Below are positions 14,901 to 41,875 of a stretch of 64,000 nt of DNA, piece after piece (position 1 is the first letter of the stretch; each line of letters begins with the position of its first letter). A program made the position numbers and the translations under genes. The DNA comes from Paralichthys olivaceus (taxonomy: Eukaryota > Chordata > Actinopteri > Pleuronectiformes > Paralichthyidae): assembly GCF_024713975.1 (NCBI RefSeq), contig NC_091113.1:11420501-11484500 (forward strand). The letters run 5' to 3'. The notes under the pieces are model-generated. The model ran no database searches. It saw only the letters and a program-made list of their open reading frames with translations, and was not told the origin of the DNA.

Positions 14901-17900
14901 CTCATATACACACATGAACATGCACGCACGCACACACACACACATAACACACAGGAGCATGCATATTACTGAAGTTAAGGCTCACTGCGCCACAGAAATA
15001 GAGAACAGCTAGACTTCTGGTTTGAATCAAATCTAACAACAAACATTCTCACAGATATCTCTGACAAAATATTATCCAACACAGTCACTGATCTGAGTCC
15101 TGTCCGCTTTAAGGACCTTGACATGAGCCCAGCTGGGAAAACTCTATCTAAAATAAACAGCTGTGTGTTTGCACAAGTGAATACCCTTCAGCGACTGGTG
15201 ACATCTTTTGGCTCTGACACCCGCAGGGAGATGCAGAATAACCTGAGGGAAGATATGGAAGAGGAGGGGAGGACTGAAAGTGATGGGGTGGGAGCCAGCA
15301 AGGTCAAACCTCAACAAACTTCACAGGAAGAAGGTAAATATTGCCAACGCGTATTTTAAGGAGATATGTACGGCAGCTAAGACGTCTCACACAAGCACAT
15401 TAACTGGAAAGACAAATGCAAATATCGTAACATGAATGCAGTAAGAGATTTCTTGGTCACCATCCATTGTCACACACTTCCGTTGTTCCATAGTTGTGGC
15501 TTTGGTAGTTATGTTGTGGCTTGTGCATTCATGTCGTGGCTTTTGCATTCGTGGTGTAGCTTGTGCAATCACGTTTTCCGTTAATTTACTTGTGTGAGAC
15601 ATCACAGCCATTGTAAATATCCATAAAGGTATTTACACGTCCAGGTCAGAATGGTCTTCCAGGGTAATCAAACTCCATACTTAGATTCAATCATGTCCAA
15701 TTTCACCACATCATGAAGAGAAAAGTCAGAGCATTCCTCAGATTCTCCTCCTCTGAAGTCTAGAGCTCAGTTTGAGAACATTTGGGCGATGTTCAGCTGC
15801 AGACAGACAGACAGGCCAGACTGTTGTGCACGAAGGCTGAAGGTTTGTGTGTTGCTGTGTGTACCTGTTCCCATACTTCCCTCTCACTGTCTCCCTCATT
15901 ACTCAGTATAATTAACTGTGCTTTCTCTGCAACCACACCCAGCAGACATGCACATTAACTCCCATAATGTTGTCTTTTGTCACTTCAGCTTCATGCACCA
16001 GCCCAGCAGAGAACGACCATGAGCAGCCTCAGCAACCCATGGTAAACTGCAAACACACAATCAGCTGCTGATTAAATACTGTTCACATTCCTAGGTTCAC
16101 ACACATTTGTCATTCTCATCTAACTTGTCTTCTTTCCATTCATCCATCCAACCATCATTTGTGCATCTGTGTGTCAGTATGTGTTTGGGGACTTTTGCCA
16201 GACAGTTGCTTCTTCTCATAGGAGGGGACGCCTCTTTGATGACACTGATCACAGCAATCACTGTTGATCTGCTGATATCGCCTCATTAGCTCCTGCAGGT
16301 GAGTGTCATCCTGTTTACTGATTTGTTTCCTTTCATTTTTTCCCCTTCTCCTGCATCGATGAATCTCTGATGTTCATTCATGCAGCTATACACAACGTTT
16401 CTCTATCACACACTAGTCTCAAACTGTTTGAAAGTCAGGGGCAACTTTAAGGCTCAGAATCTTGCCCAAGGATACTTCGGAATGCAGACTGGGGGGTGTT
16501 GGGAATTGAACCTCTGAACTTCTATGTCCCTCTGTGGATGACCCCTTTGAAAAGACCATTACAAATAATAAATGCAGTCCATTTACTTCTCAAAATATTG
16601 AATCAATCTTCTGAATCTTCCCTCTGTGCAAAGGAATGATCAAACTTGATATTGAAGAAGAAGCTTGCCATATTGTTCAATAATAAAGAATTTTGTGACA
16701 TGAAGCAACGGGAAGTTTTGAAAGAGGATGTGACACATTCTTCCTGTTCCAAAATATAACTTCAACTCCTTAACTGAACTCAGTGCACTTTGGGGTTTGC
16801 TAATGTTCCAGGTAGATCGCTGTGTGACAGATGTTAGCAGGTCAGTTTGCTGACTTTAAGACTTTTTTGCAACTTGCGCTGCTATGAAGCCACATTTTAG
16901 CATTGGCATTTGAACATATCATTATCTCTAATGTGACGTGGCTGCAGTTCAGTTACAATGCCACACTTTGACTCTGAATGCTCTGCTGCAATGACTCATA
17001 TCCCTAAGTAATCGATAAACTAATTATTCCTTCAGCTCTGCACCAACAAGTCAGTTTGTCTTATTAGTGTGCTCTACCTGGTACAATACTATTTTCAAAG
17101 TATGAATAGAAACCCCTATAAAGCGGGGGGGGGTTGTATTGTTGGTGGCCACTGAGGTTTGCAGACATCCATACGAGGCACATGTGGCTATAAAACGCTC
17201 AATCGATTCCACAGTTCACGCTTCTTTTCATCCTGCCGGTGCAGTGACTGCACCGCTCCATGTTCAGGCTGTAGTTCTCCAAAAACATGTGATTGATGGG
17301 AAGGGATAATGAAAGGGGGATTAAAGAAGGAATAGAAGAGTAGTGCCATTCTATTTTAAATACATCTGATGGGAACAGAATGATTACTTTCATTTGAGGA
17401 TATGAATGCACCCACATCCTCCTTTTCCTTTTTTGTCTTAAACGCTGTAACTACTGAATCTGTTCATTGTCGCTCCATCTTTTTCTCCCAACTGTGGCCT
17501 TGTCCCTTTAAACTGTGTTTTGCTGCCACACAGTGCATTTGTGGCCCAGACATTGGAAGACATTTCCTGTAGCTGTCGATGTGGACTGACCGCTGAGAGG
17601 TCATTAATCAAATGATCCATCTCATGACTTGACTTGACATGTTTTCAGTGGGAGGGATATCAGAAAAGCCTTGTGTCACTGCTTTGTAAACCTTACATGT
17701 TACAAGTGAAAATTGTGAAAGTAAAACAATTTCTGTCGTTTTTTTTACATTTACTCTTTTCCAGGAGATGCCTCCACTGTGGATTTACCCATAATCCCCC
17801 AAGTGTGGTATGGTACTGGCAAGAGGAAGCTCAGCTTACAACATTTGGAGGGAACTGTGAGCCCTCCATACCCGTCCAGCCAGATAAAGAGATGGAGGAA

Positions 17901-17919
17901 ATACAGACACAAATTCTAG
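2950..17919 (+). CDS. EF-hand and WD40-repeat protein (WDR49/WDR64/EFCAB8-like), 17 coding exons
   Basis: Exons: 2950-3020, 4404-4656, 4799-4945, 5657-5779, 5862-6033, 6129-6175, 6543-6680, 6840-7028, 8002-8193, 8276-8743, 8868-9017, 10494-10678, 11380-11519, 12239-12387, 12471-12682, 14996-15333, 17765-17919. All phases agree, giving about 1042 aa. Residues 40-157 form an EF-hand-like region (LSPEQLKLLRDAFT, then MKFEEFLQVLRRVIG, then a loop with D110, S112 and G115). Residues 158-878 carry many WD units, including GGQITVWN, GRAVRLWTR, SSVSLWDIETG, GEVVIWRLE, TGWLQIWG and GSAGLWTRDG. Exon 10 encodes 156 residues without interruption. The C-terminal 163 residues are polar and low in similarity to anything I know. 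The family is conserved in animals and often linked to cilia and testis, but its biochemical role is not established. The start is the least certain part: ATG 2950 is the only in-frame ATG after a stop at 2872, but the reading frame is also open upstream to that stop, so an upstream coding exon is possible. The 3' end is the second weak point (see the alternative exons). Which of the three paralogues this is cannot be settled here. Confidence 0.85.
5135..5400 (-). repeat. MITE copy (same family as 39529-39859)
   Basis: The segment around 5150-5275 reads, on the reverse strand, as the same unit found at 28490-28630 and 39720-39859: a phrase ending GGTCCATGTCCCA, then CTAACATGGAGG, and later a conserved end with CCATCTTTATATACA. 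It lies in an intron of the WD-repeat gene. Boundaries are approximate. Confidence 0.55.
6228..6440. repeat. LINE 3'-end-like repeat
   Basis: The run beginning AGATAAGATAGGATTAGTCCC and continuing through CAATGGGGACATTTGCAATATTACAGCAG looks like the 3' tail of a fish non-LTR element, which typically reads 'tttattagtccc...ggggaaatttgc...'. The A-rich stretch up to about 6400 fits. It lies in the intron before the 6543 exon. Confidence 0.45.
7056..7230 (+). repeat. Dispersed repeat, 'GGATTAC...ACTTGGTGGAAG' family, copy 1
   Basis: It starts with an ACCTCTGCCAAG motif, then TTTGTCTGTCTGGTAGCAGG, ATTACACAAAAAC, and AAACTTGGTGGAAGAATG...CATGGG. The same ordered motifs occur at 9165-9290, 24060-24440 (reverse), 54220-54510 (reverse) and 58130-58330. 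The family is very common in fish introns. Its class is not clear to me. Confidence 0.6.
9165..9290 (+). repeat. Same dispersed repeat family, copy 2
   Basis: AAACTTAGTGGAAGGACGGGACATAGGCC followed by AAGAAAGAA and GTGCAGATCCAG matches copies at 58240-58280 and, in reverse, at 24100 and 54400. It is truncated at its 5' end. It lies in the 1.5-kb intron between exons 8868-9017 and 10494-10678. I see no gene in the rest of that intron. Confidence 0.55.
10823..11169. mobile_element. hAT-like MITE with degenerate 15-bp terminal inverted repeats
   Basis: The left end CAGGGGCGGATCCAG and the right end CTAGATCTGCCACTG are inverted copies (12 of 15 bases match). The flanking 8-mers TTTAGCTG and GATAGCCG share five positions, compatible with a decayed 8-bp target duplication. 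CAGGGGCGGATC-type ends occur on nonautonomous hAT elements in fish. The 347-bp element has no ORF and lies in an intron of the WD-repeat gene. Confidence 0.6.
11745..11788. repeat. Perfect 16-bp inverted repeat (hairpin)
   Basis: GACATAGTTGTGGGCT at 11745-11760 is followed by a 12-nt loop and its exact reverse complement at 11773-11788. The loop itself contains CCA...TGG, which can add three more pairs. It is intronic and shorter than a typical pre-miRNA. Confidence 0.85.
14214..14720. repeat. Dispersed A-rich repeat, family shared with 47028-47290
   Basis: The stretch starts with GAGGACTCAAATGCGACG and AGTCTTTAATCAGACTTACAG. It then runs through A-rich text with ACAGGTGAAACTAATGAACC, GGAAACAAGG and ACAAAATAAAACAGGAA. 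The last motifs reappear near 47090-47210. This gives a 90-codon open frame at 14300-14572 that I regard as noncoding repeat. It lies in the 2.3-kb intron before exon 14996-15333. Confidence 0.55.
15989..16267 (+). other. Possible alternative 3'-terminal exons of the WD-repeat gene
   Basis: A 53-nt candidate exon at 15989-16041 (acceptor CACTTCAG, donor ATG|GTAAAC) accepts the phase left by exon 14996-15333. It could join 16202-16267 (acceptor TTTTGCCAG), which encodes about 21 residues and a TGA at 16265-16267. Splicing these would give an alternative C-terminus. They cannot be placed before the 17765 exon without breaking phase, so they are either an alternative end or chance matches. Confidence 0.35.
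16425..16560 (-). repeat. tRNA-derived SINE fragment
   Basis: Read on the minus strand, the segment holds AGGTTCAATTCC, a good match to an RNA polymerase III B box. It is followed by CAGTCTGCATTCCGAAGTATC and CTTGGGCAAGATTCTGAGCC. This order (B box, 'ctgcatgccgaagtgtccttgggcaaga') is typical of tRNA-derived SINEs in teleosts. A second copy lies at 60900-61100. Confidence 0.65.
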
Positions 17920-17999
17920 TTTTATGTCTCTGTGCAGGCAACAGCCAACTGGCCAAAGGCATTATGTTTTCCGTCCATTCGTCCTTCGCATTTTTCTGA

Positions 18000-18250
18000 A
18001 AACAATAACTCAAGATCGCTTCAATGGAATTTCTTCAATTTTTGTAAAAAACATTCAGTTGGACTCAAGGATGGACTGGTTAGAATTTGTTCACAGTGAC
18101 TTAACAAACCATGTTTAATGTCATGTGAACACAACATCTCAGTCACACCTTGAGGAAAATTCTTCAAACACATTATATTTCATCTGTAAAAGGTCAAAGG
18201 TCACAGTGACCTTGTGTGAGTCTCACAAAAATGCATGTAAAATTGAAGTT
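18000..18250. repeat. Dispersed repeat carrying nuclear-receptor half-sites
   Basis: The motifs AACTCAAGATCGCTTC, TTGGACTCAAGGATG, GTTCACAGTGACTTAAC and AAAGGTCAAAGGTCACAGTG follow the order of a common fish intergenic repeat that contains several AGGTCA-like units. Only one copy is seen in this window. Confidence 0.5.
18191..18212. promoter_or_regulatory. Overlapping DR1 and palindromic ERE motifs
   Basis: AGGTCAAAGGTCA (18191-18203) is a perfect direct repeat with one-base spacing, the RXR-PPAR/HNF4 type. It overlaps AGGTCACAGTGACCT (18198-18212), a perfect inverted repeat with three-base spacing that equals the consensus estrogen response element. Both lie inside a repeat, 2.6 kb upstream of the fam20a start codon. 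Binding is not shown. Confidence 0.45.
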
Positions 18251-19323
18251 GCCTTTAAATTGTAAATCAAATATGTTGCATGAATATTGTTCCTTCTGGA
18301 CTTTTCTCTTTCAGGTATATGTTGCCCTGTTTTTTCTACAATGCATCAAATGTATATTGAAAACCTTAGTTTTCTCTCGTCTTTAGTTACATGATCCTCT
18401 TGTATTTGTGCAACAGAGGCTTCTCTTCCTGTATGTTGCAGTTATTTTATCAGTAGTGAATTTTCCTAATATTTGAGATTTCTCAGACAGACATCTGAGT
18501 CTAAATTTAGCATCGCACCTCTGCTGAACTGTACATATTTGTGACACAAGTCTCTGTGACCTATTTTTGTTTGTTTTCTTTCCATATTTGATTGCAAAAA
18601 CCTTGCATGCGCTCACCCGCTCGTCCTTAAAAACTGGGGTTATTTTGAGCCTCTGGTCTGGATGTTTAAGTGAGGCAGGAAGCGAGCACAGAGCCTGTCC
18701 TCGTGTTTGTGTCTGAAGGGATAAATACAGACACAGCCGGGACAAACAGGGTAAGTCATCGACATCGTCTGCACTTAGGTCCCCTCTGGCATCTGTGAGA
18801 TAACACAGTGTTACTGAATCCCATCAAATAAGTTTAATATCTTATGTCTGCTGATGACTTTGATTTGAAGTAATAGTAACTGTCAATCAAGGAATTGAAT
18901 GTATGTCTCCTTTTTTGTGCCATGCAATAAAAACTAAATGATATACCCTTACATTTTTGTTTGTTGGCCCTGGGGCTATAGCAGGACATTTATCTTAAAA
19001 AAACTATAGTTTCCAAAGACCATATGCAACAACAGAAACTTTAACAAAGCTCATTCCGTTAAAAAAATGTAGCCTCTGTGTAAAAGCAGATTTTCATTTG
19101 AGCATTTGTTTTTAAAGAACAACTTCTCTTGTTATTGTTGCTGGGGTCGAGCAGTCGAGCAGGGAAGAAGTCACCCACTCAGTGTGTGTTTGTGTGTGTA
19201 TGCGTGAGTGTGTGTGTATCCTTTCACTAATTTCGACCATCGGCCAAGGTTTCTCTCGGCCTGTTTTTTCTTCAGAGAGGACAAAACACCCTGGAGAGCA
19301 CCTCCCAGACACACATAAGACTT

Positions 19324-19354
<31 letters not shown>

Positions 19355-20065
19355 TACACCCATACAGACGACAGATGTTCCAAAATACCACAGTAACAAC
19401 AGTGCAGATGCAGGCTGGGAAATGCCCTGCAATATCCTTGTTGCCTTACTATAGAGTTGCTCAGGGCTTTCAGAGCAGACACGGGGCAACAAGCAGCGTA
19501 ATTTATACACTTCACAGGAATCAAAGAGAGGAGGGGGAGTAAAGACAAGGTTGCCTGATGTGAATGAAGGGAGGTGTTGATTTTTCCTTTTCCTGCATTT
19601 CTAAGTGCTGCAAGAACTTGTGTTTTCATTTTCCAGCAACTCTGAACTCTCGGTGTCGCTCTGCAGCTCAGCAGAAAAGTGAGGGATTCACGTGTGGGAA
19701 CTGCAGCAGGAAGGAAAGTGCAGCTGGGAATTTTTGCCTGGAGGGAGAGAGACTGGAGGTCTGTGGCAAAAAAAAAAAAAAAAAAGACAAGGTGGAGAAA
19801 GGAAAAGAGAATAGGAGGGAGCGAGGCAGGTAAGATGATGGAGGAGCAGAGGAAATTTGAAGCAGGGATGAGAGGAGGAGGAGGAGAGGGGATTTGATGA
19901 GATGAAGGAGTGAAAGTTGATTTTACTTGATATGGGACAGCAGGGGGAGACGAGACGATGACAGGAGGGGAGGGAATCTTGCCTCTGTGCATTCTTGAAC
20001 ATGCATGCTCACAACTGGCCTGCCACAAATCAGTGAGGAAGTTTGCTGGGCATGGACACCTACAG

Positions 20066-20067
<2 letters not shown>

Positions 20068-20114
<47 letters not shown>

Positions 20115-20145
20115 AACACAAACACAAACACACACACACACACAC
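20068..20145. repeat. (CA)n microsatellite with CACAAA interruption
   Basis: A CA dinucleotide run of about 78 bp is interrupted in the middle by ACACAA units. It is followed at 20228-20280 by a GA-rich tract ending in a G run. Confidence 0.95.
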
Positions 20146-20441
20146 TTTGCATCAGAGTGGAGACATCAGCTGGATGTGGTTTCATTGAGATCCGTGATAA
20201 GAAAAAGTCTCCACCCCTTACTGTTACTAGGAAGAGAAAGAGAGAGAGAGAGAGGGGGACAGAGAGAGAGAGAGGGGGGGGGGTCTGCATCCTCGCTGCG
20301 CACACTCAGTTTGAAAACCTGTCATTTTAAGTTTGTGTACATACCTGCGCCGACACACGATCAACACACACACATGCGCACACACACTCCCCCCTTAGTG
20401 TCTCTCACATGCACACACACTCCCCCTTCACTCTCTCTCTC

Positions 20442-20815
20442 TTATATACACACACGCTCCCTCGCCCTCTTGTACTCGGAGCACCAGGTCCCTGGAAGCA
20501 GCCGAACTGTCAGTGACTGTTGCAAACACATGCTCGCTCTCGGCTCGGCTCTTTCCTCTTCTGCTGCTGCCAAGGGAGGAGGAGGAGGAGGAGGAGGAGA
20601 AGTGAGTCTGGAAGGAGCAGACTAAAACACAGACAGAAAAGAGAAAGAGAGAGAGACTGGGACCAACCTCTGGCTGCCTCCCTCTCGCCTCTGCCTCTCT
20701 GTCTGTGTGGGAGACTGCGAGTGATGCCTCTCACTCTCTGCAGCTGCACACACTCAGGACTTTCTCTAGGTTTCTCTCCTGCTTTTTTCTCCACAGTCCT
20801 CCTCCCTCTGTTTCA
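20442..20815 (+). promoter_or_regulatory. Candidate fam20a promoter and 5' UTR
   Basis: TTATATA at 20442-20448 is the only TATA-like element close upstream. It would place a start site near 20475. Downstream lie a (GGA)8 run at 20577-20598 and a GA-rich tract. The reading frame of FAM20A is open upstream to an ATG at 20705, but the initiator at 20816 fits the family's N-terminus. The true start site cannot be read from sequence alone. Confidence 0.3.
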
Positions 20816-31432
<10,617 letters not shown>

Positions 31433-31689
31433 CAGAGGATGACAGGCTCGCCTCATGGCACAGAGGACTTCATGGTGAAGCTCAGTCACCTGGTGAGCAA
31501 ACAGGGCTCACATGGTTTTGATTTAAGGAACAAGCCATAAAAGGAAGACGCTGTGAAGACTGATTGAGGAAGTTCAGAATGTGAATCACTGCAGGCCTTG
31601 AATTCCGATCACTGAGTGAGCTCATGCTTTTATTTCCTTTTGTTTCTCTCATGGTCATAAATGAATGAAAACCTTTTAAGGATCGTCTA

Positions 31690-32115
31690 AAGACTAACTT
31701 GACCTGAAGAAAGCGGTAAAGCTGTTTTCAGGCATGCAATGAACTCCGGATAATCTCCTGTGTGAGACTGCAAATGTCCGAGTGGGAGGCTCCAGACTTT
31801 ATCTTTCTGCTTTAGTAAAAACTCTGGAGAATGTCCAAATTAACCCTGTGAGATAAAGCAGACTATCCTCCGCTGGATTCACTGCAAAGGAGCAGGCGAC
31901 AGAAGCAAAACTGAAAAAACTCATAGAAGACACTAGTGAAGATGACAAGAGAGCTTTAGGTGACAATGGTGTTGACGTGCCGTAAAACAAAAACGCTGGT
32001 GTCATTGCCAACGCCTGAGCGGAGAATCTCCTGGCGCGTTGCTCATGTGTGAAAGTCAAACTCTGGAGAAAGTCCGGACCCAATTTCGCGGACATTCTCT
32101 GGAGTTCATGTCTGA
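31690..32115. repeat. Dispersed repeat in the fam20a 3' UTR, shared with 37390-37590
   Basis: AATCTCCTG...TCATGTGTGAAAG, CAAACTCTGGAGAAAGTC, AATTT...GGACATT and GAGTTCATGTC occur here and at 37500-37585 in the same order and orientation. Related phrases (AAATGTCCGAG, ATGTCTGAGTG) occur at 31770 and 50290-50350. The class is unknown. Confidence 0.45.
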
Positions 32116-32285
32116 AAATGGCTCCATCAATGAATGCACAAGATTTCACACCCTCACTGTCAAACACATTAAGATCAGTTACAGAGTTCATGTGAGAACA
32201 CTGTGATGCACTGGATCAGTTGTTTGAATATTCTGACTGTGGAAAGACGGATTTTTGTGGCGTCAATGTGATGTTATAAAGAGGA

Positions 32286-32291
32286 AATAAA
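32286..32291 (+). terminator. Candidate fam20a polyadenylation signal
   Basis: AATAAA lies 854 bp after the fam20a stop codon, followed by a GT-rich stretch near 32310-32330. It is the best-placed signal in the convergent gap. Between here and 33715 I see no gene and only AT-rich sequence. Confidence 0.5.
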
Positions 32292-33715
32292 GTTATTTTA
32301 AGTGATGACTGTGTGAATTTTGTAGAACAATCATCACCTGTAAATAACAGTGTCAGAGAGAAAAGTGCTCCCTCCTAAACAGTCATTGAGTTCACTCCAC
32401 CCTAGTTTCCAGACTTGTAATCCCTCTCTGTCTCATCAGAGCGTTTAAAGAGCTTTACGACAGCACTGTCAACTAAAACAGGCTAAGACGGAGACACGGC
32501 AAACCCAAAGCAACCCACACATGTGTTATATTACAGCGCTGAACCAATTATAAATGTGTTTTCATGTCTGAAATTTTATTTGTTCTTACTCAAATTAAGA
32601 AACAACCACAGCTATTTTAAGGAATATCAAAGAACAGCCTGGACTTTTCTCAACCCAGAAGAACTACGAGCAACAACTTTAAAGCAGCAAAGTTGCTTTT
32701 TCTCAAAAACAATTAACACAGTTAATTATAATCAATTCAAACTTTTGCTAATCATTAGCAAATATCACTGCATGGAAATATGACCTCAATTGTCAGAAGT
32801 CATAAATATCCTCCTTAAGGAACATTCAGAGATGTACAAGGTGAGCACACATAAAGCCAAATACAATTAAATTTAAGAGTTGAAAATCATACAAAAAAAA
32901 AATAGGAACCATTCGATCCGAATTCAAGAAAATTGTATTCTTCTCCTCTTAAGGCGTTTTGTTTGTTAAATTGAAGAAGACATTTTGGGGACCCATATCT
33001 ACCCTGTTGACCAAAGTCTTTTTAAATAATGACTTTACAAGAGCAGAATGATAGAAGTTGTGTATTTAAAAATGTAGGCATCGATTTTAATACACTAAGT
33101 ATTTTTGAGCAGGAATGAGTGAATACAAGAGGCTTTAGATTCCTTAGATTTAGGGTAGAATTAGGTTCCCCCCTGGTGGACAAAATTCATATTACATCTT
33201 TTTCTAAATGGTACAAGCAGGTACAAAACAGTTTTTCACCCTTAGCACTGATCTTGTCCGTTTCCTTTAAACTCATAAAATTAACGAGACTAGAGCGAGA
33301 AATATGTTTTGAATTATCATAGTTATGTAGTTACTTTGCAACTACACTGATTAATCATTTATTTGTTTTATATCCTTTTTATTCAATTTCAATTCATATT
33401 TTGATCGTTGGTCCAACTTATCAAGTCATGAGGGTGTCAACTTAGACACTAGGAAACTAGGGTGCACATTTTTCACTGCTATAGTTTACATACCAAACAT
33501 ATCAATAGAACAGTGATTAGCAGATTAATCACAAATGCAAATTATTATTAGTTGAAGCTGTACGTTTCTCACAAATTGCATTTCATTTAATTAAGTTACA
33601 TTATAAGCACAGTTTTGACAATAAACATCATGAACTCAACCAAGTCAGTGCAACAGTAACACAAGTATTAAAAAAAAGAACGAAGCGTGAGACAAAACAG
33701 AATCATTTTTACTTT

Positions 33716-36129
33716 TTTATTGCTTAAACTGCCATCTGGAACAATCTATACCAAAAGGATAAACATCTTTGCACATACAGGAGGTCAAACTGAATACAGG
33801 GTAGAATAGAAAAAGAATGGTCCTCTGATCGCCTGCTGCTCTCTCTCTCGAGCGGCAGGTCTAACAAACTCACTGAAGGTCGGGCTAGCAGGAGTGACCG
33901 ACTACTACTGTAAGCCCAGGTAAGGTAAGCTAAGGCAAACCGGGACGATTGCAGTGTGGCTAGAAACATTTTGGAATAAAACCGGTGATGTCGCTATTTA
34001 CAGGAAAACAATACGGCGACAAAAAGGTGCATGAAACCCTCGCCCCTAACACAGTCACTTCCTGTGGATCAGGATAAACATTAATCCACATGTGACCACA
34101 TCCACAAGGACAACCCGAGGGCTGAGGGAGGAAACACGTGAATATCTCAAACAACTGTAAAGAAAAAAAAAACACTAATGTCTGTGAACAAAAACTCTCA
34201 TCGCTAATCTGACGACCCTGCAATCGGCACCAAAATCAAATCGTTTGGGACGTACAAACACACATCTCGGTTCTGAGCGCGTACAAGTGCTTTGAATGAG
34301 ACAAAAAAAAAAAAAAGAAACAGATGTGACTGGTTCTGGGTGGTTTCTGGTATCAGACAGTGAAGCAGGAATGATGAGTTGAGCTGAAAATCCAGAAGTC
34401 AACATTGTGTGATTTGGTAAAGATCTTTTAAAAAAAAAAAAAAGGAAAGAAAAAAAGAAAAAGACTTAACATTTTATCTAAATAGTCATGAAGCAGTTAA
34501 GCTAGGGAGTAACAAACCAAATATTTGACAGAGTTCCTGCTTCTGCAAGCAGCTGCAGGACACAGCTTTTTTTTGTTTTTCTTTTTAAATTCACGCTTCC
34601 ATTCATACCGGATCACTGGATGCCTAAAACATCATGCCAAGTAAGCATAGAGAACAGATCACAAGCTACTCTGATGAGAAGACAGCCACCTTTTTCAAAT
34701 AGGCAATAAGCAATGACACTAGTTTTAAATAAATATCTGCTCACGCTGCCCGTCAGCTCACCTGTGATGCTTCCGTACATAAATACTTCGGATGTCCTGA
34801 AAATCCACAAACCACCTGGTTTGCTTCAACTTTTTTTTTATCTTCTTCCAAGACGTCACTTCAATAAACCTGTATTTACCCTTTGATCTATTGTTAAAAA
34901 GTTTGAACCCATGACGTTTTACACAATACAATTACATACTGTTTTGTCAAGAAGAAGCATTTATTTACTTTGTGGCACTGGACACCTAAAATAGAATTTA
35001 TGGAAAAATAAGTGTTTACAAAAGACAGTTAAACATATTTTTTTAAGATCACCATCACTCCAAACCATAAGTTTATCATTTAGTCAATGATAGTAATAGA
35101 ACAATGATCGTTTTTTCTATACTATTATAATATTTTGAATACAAACCATAGCAGAAGAGTGACCAAGTTATTTGGTATATACTAAAAAAATGAATACTGA
35201 AATACACTTAATACTCTTGTTTTTTTTTTCCTCTCTTTTTTACTTTTTTTCCCTCAGAGTAGTCAAGGCAGTTCTTGTATGGTCATTCTACCGATTAAGA
35301 GGATGATAAGGGTAATAATAACTACTTCCTGTTTTTTGGGCTTCAAATAGCCGGGGGAACAGAACACACACTGCATTTCCACAGCTATGCATCTTTGCGT
35401 TTTAAAAATAACCAACATTTGGCACTAGCCTGGTAGCTGCACAATTAAATAAGAACCTTTAAGTTGCACAAGCTCTCCCAAACTAAGCAAAAATCACCAA
35501 TCTCATCATACCAATCACAACGGTAACCTTAAAATAAGAAACGGAGCTTCAGGTCACAGCTGAAACCTAAAAACTAAACTCGAAGCAGTCAAATACTTCC
35601 TGCCTCCTACAGTTTCTAGGTTCTGCTCTACACTGGTTATCTAACTGATGTCAAAAAGGAAACTCTTAAATGGGGAAGAATCAGTCCTCTTCACTTCAAC
35701 ATAAATCTGTAACAAAGCGCCATGTAAAGTTTGATTGTCCTGTCTCATCAGTGTGAGACCCAAATGTCTTTCAGATCTAACAATCCTGTTATGTGTTTAA
35801 TTTGAAAATAAAACCATAACCAGCAAATACATTTATAACATAAGAAACGTGATGTAACTGTGCCTACAAGGTAGCGTACAGCAGCTGGTACAAGCGCTGG
35901 TGAATGGCTAAAAGTCACCTCTGCCTGACGGGTGGTAACAACGAAATCATCCGCGTGTAAAACAAAGAGGGAGGGGGAGATAAAGTGAACAGAAAGAAGA
36001 AGAAGAAGAAAAGTGACAAAAAAGCAAATTGCATTGGTGGACCCTGGGTCTAAAAGGAGAGAGGGAGAGGAGAGGGCAGGGAGTGGAGGGGAGGGAGGTA
36101 GGGATGGGGAGGGAAGAGACGCCCCCCCT
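33716..36129 (-). other. prkar1a: Putative long 3' UTR of prkar1a
   Basis: On the minus strand an AATAAA signal at 33721-33716 lies about 2.4 kb after the prkar1a stop codon. Mammalian PRKAR1A mRNAs also have 3' UTRs of 2-3 kb. No exon of another gene is visible in this stretch. It contains poly(A)/poly(T) runs near 34150, 34300, 34425 and 35220. Nearer polyadenylation signals may also be used. Confidence 0.45.
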
Positions 36130-41515
<5,386 letters not shown>

Positions 41516-41843
41516 GACGACAACTGCGACGCTGCTGTGTGACCTCTGACCTTTGTACTGAAGAGAGTGGACAGTAACGAGGAAAAAAAGAGCTTGGTTT
41601 CAGATCATCCCTGAACAACACGGACTAGGTGCGTTACCAGAGAGCGACACTGAATTACAGTGTCCGTGTTTCATGGTGAGACGCGGACAGACAGACAAAC
41701 ATGAGAATGTGAGAAAAATCGAACCAGAGTGAGAAGGCACAGAGAGATGGGGGGGGTTGTTTTGGCTCTGAGCGCTTCTACATGTAAGGATAAAAACTGG
41801 TCATATGATGCGATCACACATATCTGTCTAGAGACAACAAATT

Positions 41844-41850
<7 letters not shown>

Positions 41851-41874
<24 letters not shown>
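41851..41874. repeat. Short (CA)12 microsatellite
   Basis: A CA run in the first intron of prkar1a (41558-43147). No coding exon is visible in the rest of that intron. Confidence 0.9.

Positions 41875-41875
<1 letters not shown>

Larger units (their letters stand above)
17920..20815. other. Intergenic region between the WD-repeat gene and fam20a
   Basis: No gene is visible. A possible polyadenylation signal for the upstream gene is AATAAA at 18926-18931. A repeat occupies 18000-18250. From 19170 to 20460 the sequence is dominated by CA, GA and GGA simple repeats. These generate long but meaningless open frames, including a 271-codon one at 19330-20145 that is mostly alternating cysteine and valine. 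A poly(A) run lies at 19769-19785. Confidence 0.7.

Noticed and set aside
17634..17999. 121-codon open frame
   Set aside because: It overlaps the real terminal exon 17765-17919 in another frame. The exon frame has an acceptor, the right phase and better composition.
19330..20145. 271-codon minus-strand open frame
   Set aside because: Both ends are CA/GT microsatellite translated as Cys-Val repeats. The middle has no domain and no conserved splice structure.
20005..20625. 206-codon plus-strand open frame upstream of fam20a
   Set aside because: It is mostly His-Thr and Arg-Glu repeats from CA and GA tracts, lying in the promoter or 5' UTR region.
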